DNA of 64,000 nucleotides, taken from contig NC_015422.1 of NCBI RefSeq assembly GCF_000204645.1, positions 1,240,001-1,304,000 of the forward strand, given 5' to 3'. The position numbers and the translations under genes are program-made. This document shows positions 62,313 to 64,000 of the stretch, piece by piece (position 1 is the stretch's first letter; the number at the start of each line of letters is the position of its first letter). The notes below the pieces were generated by a model, which saw only the letters and a list, made by a program, of their open reading frames with translations, had not been told where the DNA came from and did not search any database. This stretch comes from Alicycliphilus denitrificans K601 (lineage in GTDB: Bacteria; Pseudomonadota; Gammaproteobacteria; Burkholderiales; Burkholderiaceae_C).

Positions 62313-64000
62313 TCAGCCCACCAGTTCCGGCTGCGCGGCGGCCGCTGGCGCCGTGGCTGTGCGCTGCGCCGGGGCCAGGAATTCCCGGGCTTCCTGGAGG
62401 CTGAGCCTGGCGCTGCCCAGCAGGGCGGCCTCGCGTGGGTGCGTCAGGGTGCTGGGGGCCGCCATGGGGTCTGCGGCAAGCAGGTGGGTACGCAGCACGG
62501 CGTCGGCCAGCAGCAGCCGCCGGCCGTCCACGCCGGGCTGCGTGGCCTCCCAGGCCAGCAGGACGGCGGCGGCGGCGTAGTACACGGCGGAGGCCGCGCG
62601 GCGGGTTTCGTTCTCGAACTCGGGGCGGGTGGCCACGGTTTCGGCCAGGGCGATGGCCTGGTCCAGCGCATGGCCCAACTGGCGCGCCATGTCCGGCGCG
62701 CTGTGCTGCACGCCATGCAGTTTCTCGCGCAGCACGGCCTGCAGGGCCAGGTGGGCGCGGTCCTTGCGCACGGCGCGGCCGATGGCGTCCAGCGCGTTGA
62801 TGTTGCTCGTGCCTTCCCACAGGACGCCGATGTGCGCGTCCCGCACCAGGCGCGCGTTCACGAAGTCCTCGATGTAGCCGTTGCCGCCGCGCACTTCCAT
62901 GGCGCCCGTGGCCACGGTGATGTTGTCCCGGCAGGTGCGCAGCTTGAGCAGCGGCGTGAGCAGCCGCAGCGCGGCCGCGGCCTGCTTGTCGCCCGCGTAG
63001 CCCTTGGCCATCATGTCCGCGGTGGCCAGCGTCACGGACAGGGCGGCTTCGGTGGGCACCATGATCTTCAGCAGCTGGCGCTGCATCAGCGGGTAGTCCA
63101 TCACCCGCTGGCCGAAGGCGTGGCGGTTGCTCGCGGCCTGCAGGGCCTCGTTGAGGCAGCGGCGCATCATGGCGGCGGCGCGCACCGCGTGCGACAGCCG
63201 CGAGAGGTTGACCTGCTCCATCATCTGCTTCAAGCCCCGGGTGGGGTCGCCCACCAGGTAGGCGAAGGCGCCTTCGATGCGCAGCTCGCCGCTGGCCATG
63301 CTGCGGGTGCCGAGCTTGTCCTTGAGCCGCACGATGCGGTAGCTGTTGCGGCTGCCGTCCTCGCGCTGGCGCGGCATGGCGAACAGGGCCAGGCCGCGCG
63401 TGCCGGCGGGGGCGTTTTCGGGGCGCGCCAGGATGAGCGCCACATCCGCGTCCACGTGCGAGGAGAACCATTTCTCGCCAAACAGATGCCACTGGCCGTC
63501 GATCAGCCGGGCGGTGGTCTCCACCTGGCCGACGTCGGAGCCGCCGGCCTTCTCGGTCATGAACTGGGTGCCCTTCCACAGGTCTTCCAGCTTCTCGGCC
63601 AGCATGCGCGGCAGCAGGCGCGCCTTGAGCTCCTCGCTGCCGAACTTGCGTATCAGGTGGATGGAGGTGTCGGTGACGCTGATCGGGCACATCTGCCCGA
63701 ACTCGGACTGCACGAACAGGTACTGGAACGCGTACTTGGTGACGGGCGACAGGGTGCCGGGATAGCCCATGGCGCCGGGCCGGTGCGTCATGGCGTGGAA
63801 CTGGAACTGCTCGAACGCGATGTGCTCCATCTCCTGGTAGGCGGGGTGGTACTCCACCCAGTCCTCGTCCTCGCCCCAGCGCGAGCGCGCATGCAGCACC
63901 GGGCCGTGCTTGTCGGCCACGGTGGCCAGCTCGTTCAGGCGCCCGCCCGCCAGCTGGCCCAGGCGCTTGAGGTGCGGCAGGAAGTACTGCAGCTCGGCCT
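62313..64000 (-). CDS. AidB-like acyl-CoA dehydrogenase family protein (5' end outside window)
   Basis: At least 562 residues; the frame continues past base 64000 (the first visible residues read LQYFLPHLKRLGQLAGGRLN), so the apparent start inside the window is not real. It has FMTEKAGGSDVGQVETTARL (FAD/substrate site), EKWFSSHVDADVALILARPE, NRHAFGQRVMDYPLMQRQLL, VRGGNGYIEDFVNARLVRDA and HIGVLWEGTSNINALDAIGR with the catalytic Glu, and a C-terminal helical extension of about 140 residues ending AAAAQPELVG. This long form matches the AidB/ACAD group related to alkylation-response AidB. Substrate unknown. It is not linked to the operon at 45-54 kb. Confidence 0.9.
   Translation of the reverse strand, partial: AELQYFLPHLKRLGQLAGGRLNELATVADKHGPVLHARSRWGEDEDWVEYHPAYQEMEHIAFEQFQFHAMTHRPGAMGYPGTLSPVTKYAFQYLFVQSEFGQMCPISVTDTSIHLIRKFGSEELKARLLPRMLAEKLEDLWKGTQFMTEKAGGSDVGQVETTARLIDGQWHLFGEKWFSSHVDADVALILARPENAPAGTRGLALFAMPRQREDGSRNSYRIVRLKDKLGTRSMASGELRIEGAFAYLVGDPTRGLKQMMEQVNLSRLSHAVRAAAMMRRCLNEALQAASNRHAFGQRVMDYPLMQRQLLKIMVPTEAALSVTLATADMMAKGYAGDKQAAAALRLLTPLLKLRTCRDNITVATGAMEVRGGNGYIEDFVNARLVRDAHIGVLWEGTSNINALDAIGRAVRKDRAHLALQAVLREKLHGVQHSAPDMARQLGHALDQAIALAETVATRPEFENETRRAASAVYYAAAAVLLAWEATQPGVDGRRLLLADAVLRTHLLAADPMAAPSTLTHPREAALLGSARLSLQEAREFLAPAQRTATAPAAAAQPELVG

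Noticed and set aside
63917..64000. Start codon of the AidB-like gene at about 63920
   Set aside because: The frame stays open to the window edge with family-like sequence (LQYFLPHLKRLGQLAGGRLN), so the gene begins outside the window.
1..64000. CRISPR arrays, prophage genes, insertion sequences and rRNA/tRNA genes
   Set aside because: I looked for evenly spaced direct repeats, transposase or integrase motifs and tRNA-like folds and found none; the only repeats are the dispersed palindromic copies.

Overview
The window is high-GC, densely packed chromosomal DNA of a betaproteobacterium, most likely a member of the Comamonadaceae (Acidovorax/Alicycliphilus/Diaphorobacter-like). The reasons are the family content (several Bug-type solute receptors, a PilY1 minor-pilin operon, NsrR/Ric/group III haemoglobin, PrkA-YeaH-SpoVR, an AlgZ-type kinase divergent from argH) and a dispersed ~55-70 bp imperfect palindrome (core AGCGCTT...AAGCGCTGGCAGCTAT) of a kind I associate with that family. 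I saw no rRNA, tRNA, CRISPR array, prophage or insertion sequence.

Layout. 1-5 kb: tail of an aldehyde dehydrogenase, a GNAT acetyltransferase, a class I methyltransferase and dusC, whose 3' end overlaps a convergent phospholipase-D/cardiolipin-synthase-type gene by 41 bp. 4.6-12.9 kb (minus strand): the minor-pilin operon fimT-pilV-pilW-pilX-pilY1-pilE, which builds and caps type IV pili, followed by ribD. 13-17.6 kb: late cobalamin genes cbiB-cobD-cobQ-cobT. 17.7-22.8 kb: a macro-domain protein, nth translationally coupled to a LysR regulator, and a divergent amidase plus Bug receptor. 23-26.1 kb: an aminotransferase, slyX, an aldo/keto reductase, a CopD-like membrane protein and a DUF3820 protein. 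26.1-27.8 kb: a nitric-oxide module (group III truncated haemoglobin and Ric, divergent from nsrR, with two NsrR-like dyads between). 28-33 kb: prkA-yeaH-spoVR. 33-37.6 kb: metQ with a terminator-like hairpin in its leader, an AlgZ/LytS-type kinase without a neighbouring regulator, argH and a Bug receptor. 37.7-44.8 kb: a large alpha-2-macroglobulin and a metallophosphoesterase.

44.9-54.2 kb is the most unusual part. A LysR regulator stands divergent from a tight operon of a Bug receptor, an asparaginase-family amidohydrolase, an acyl-CoA dehydrogenase, an NDP-forming acyl-CoA synthetase, a methylsuccinyl-CoA-dehydrogenase-like flavoprotein with the characteristic N-terminal extension, and a mesaconyl-CoA C1:C4-transferase-like CaiB/BaiF protein. 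Together these suggest uptake and CoA-dependent breakdown of a methyl-branched C5 dicarboxylate or its amide. The block lies between the alpha-2-macroglobulin gene and pbpC, which are usually neighbours, and carries none of the dispersed repeats, so it may be an insertion.

54.5-64 kb: a protein with two tandem methylglyoxal-synthase-like domains, pbpC, a YfiR-YfiN-YfiB cyclic-di-GMP control operon, an FMN-dependent alpha-hydroxy-acid dehydrogenase, an EamA transporter, and an AidB-like acyl-CoA dehydrogenase that runs off the right edge.
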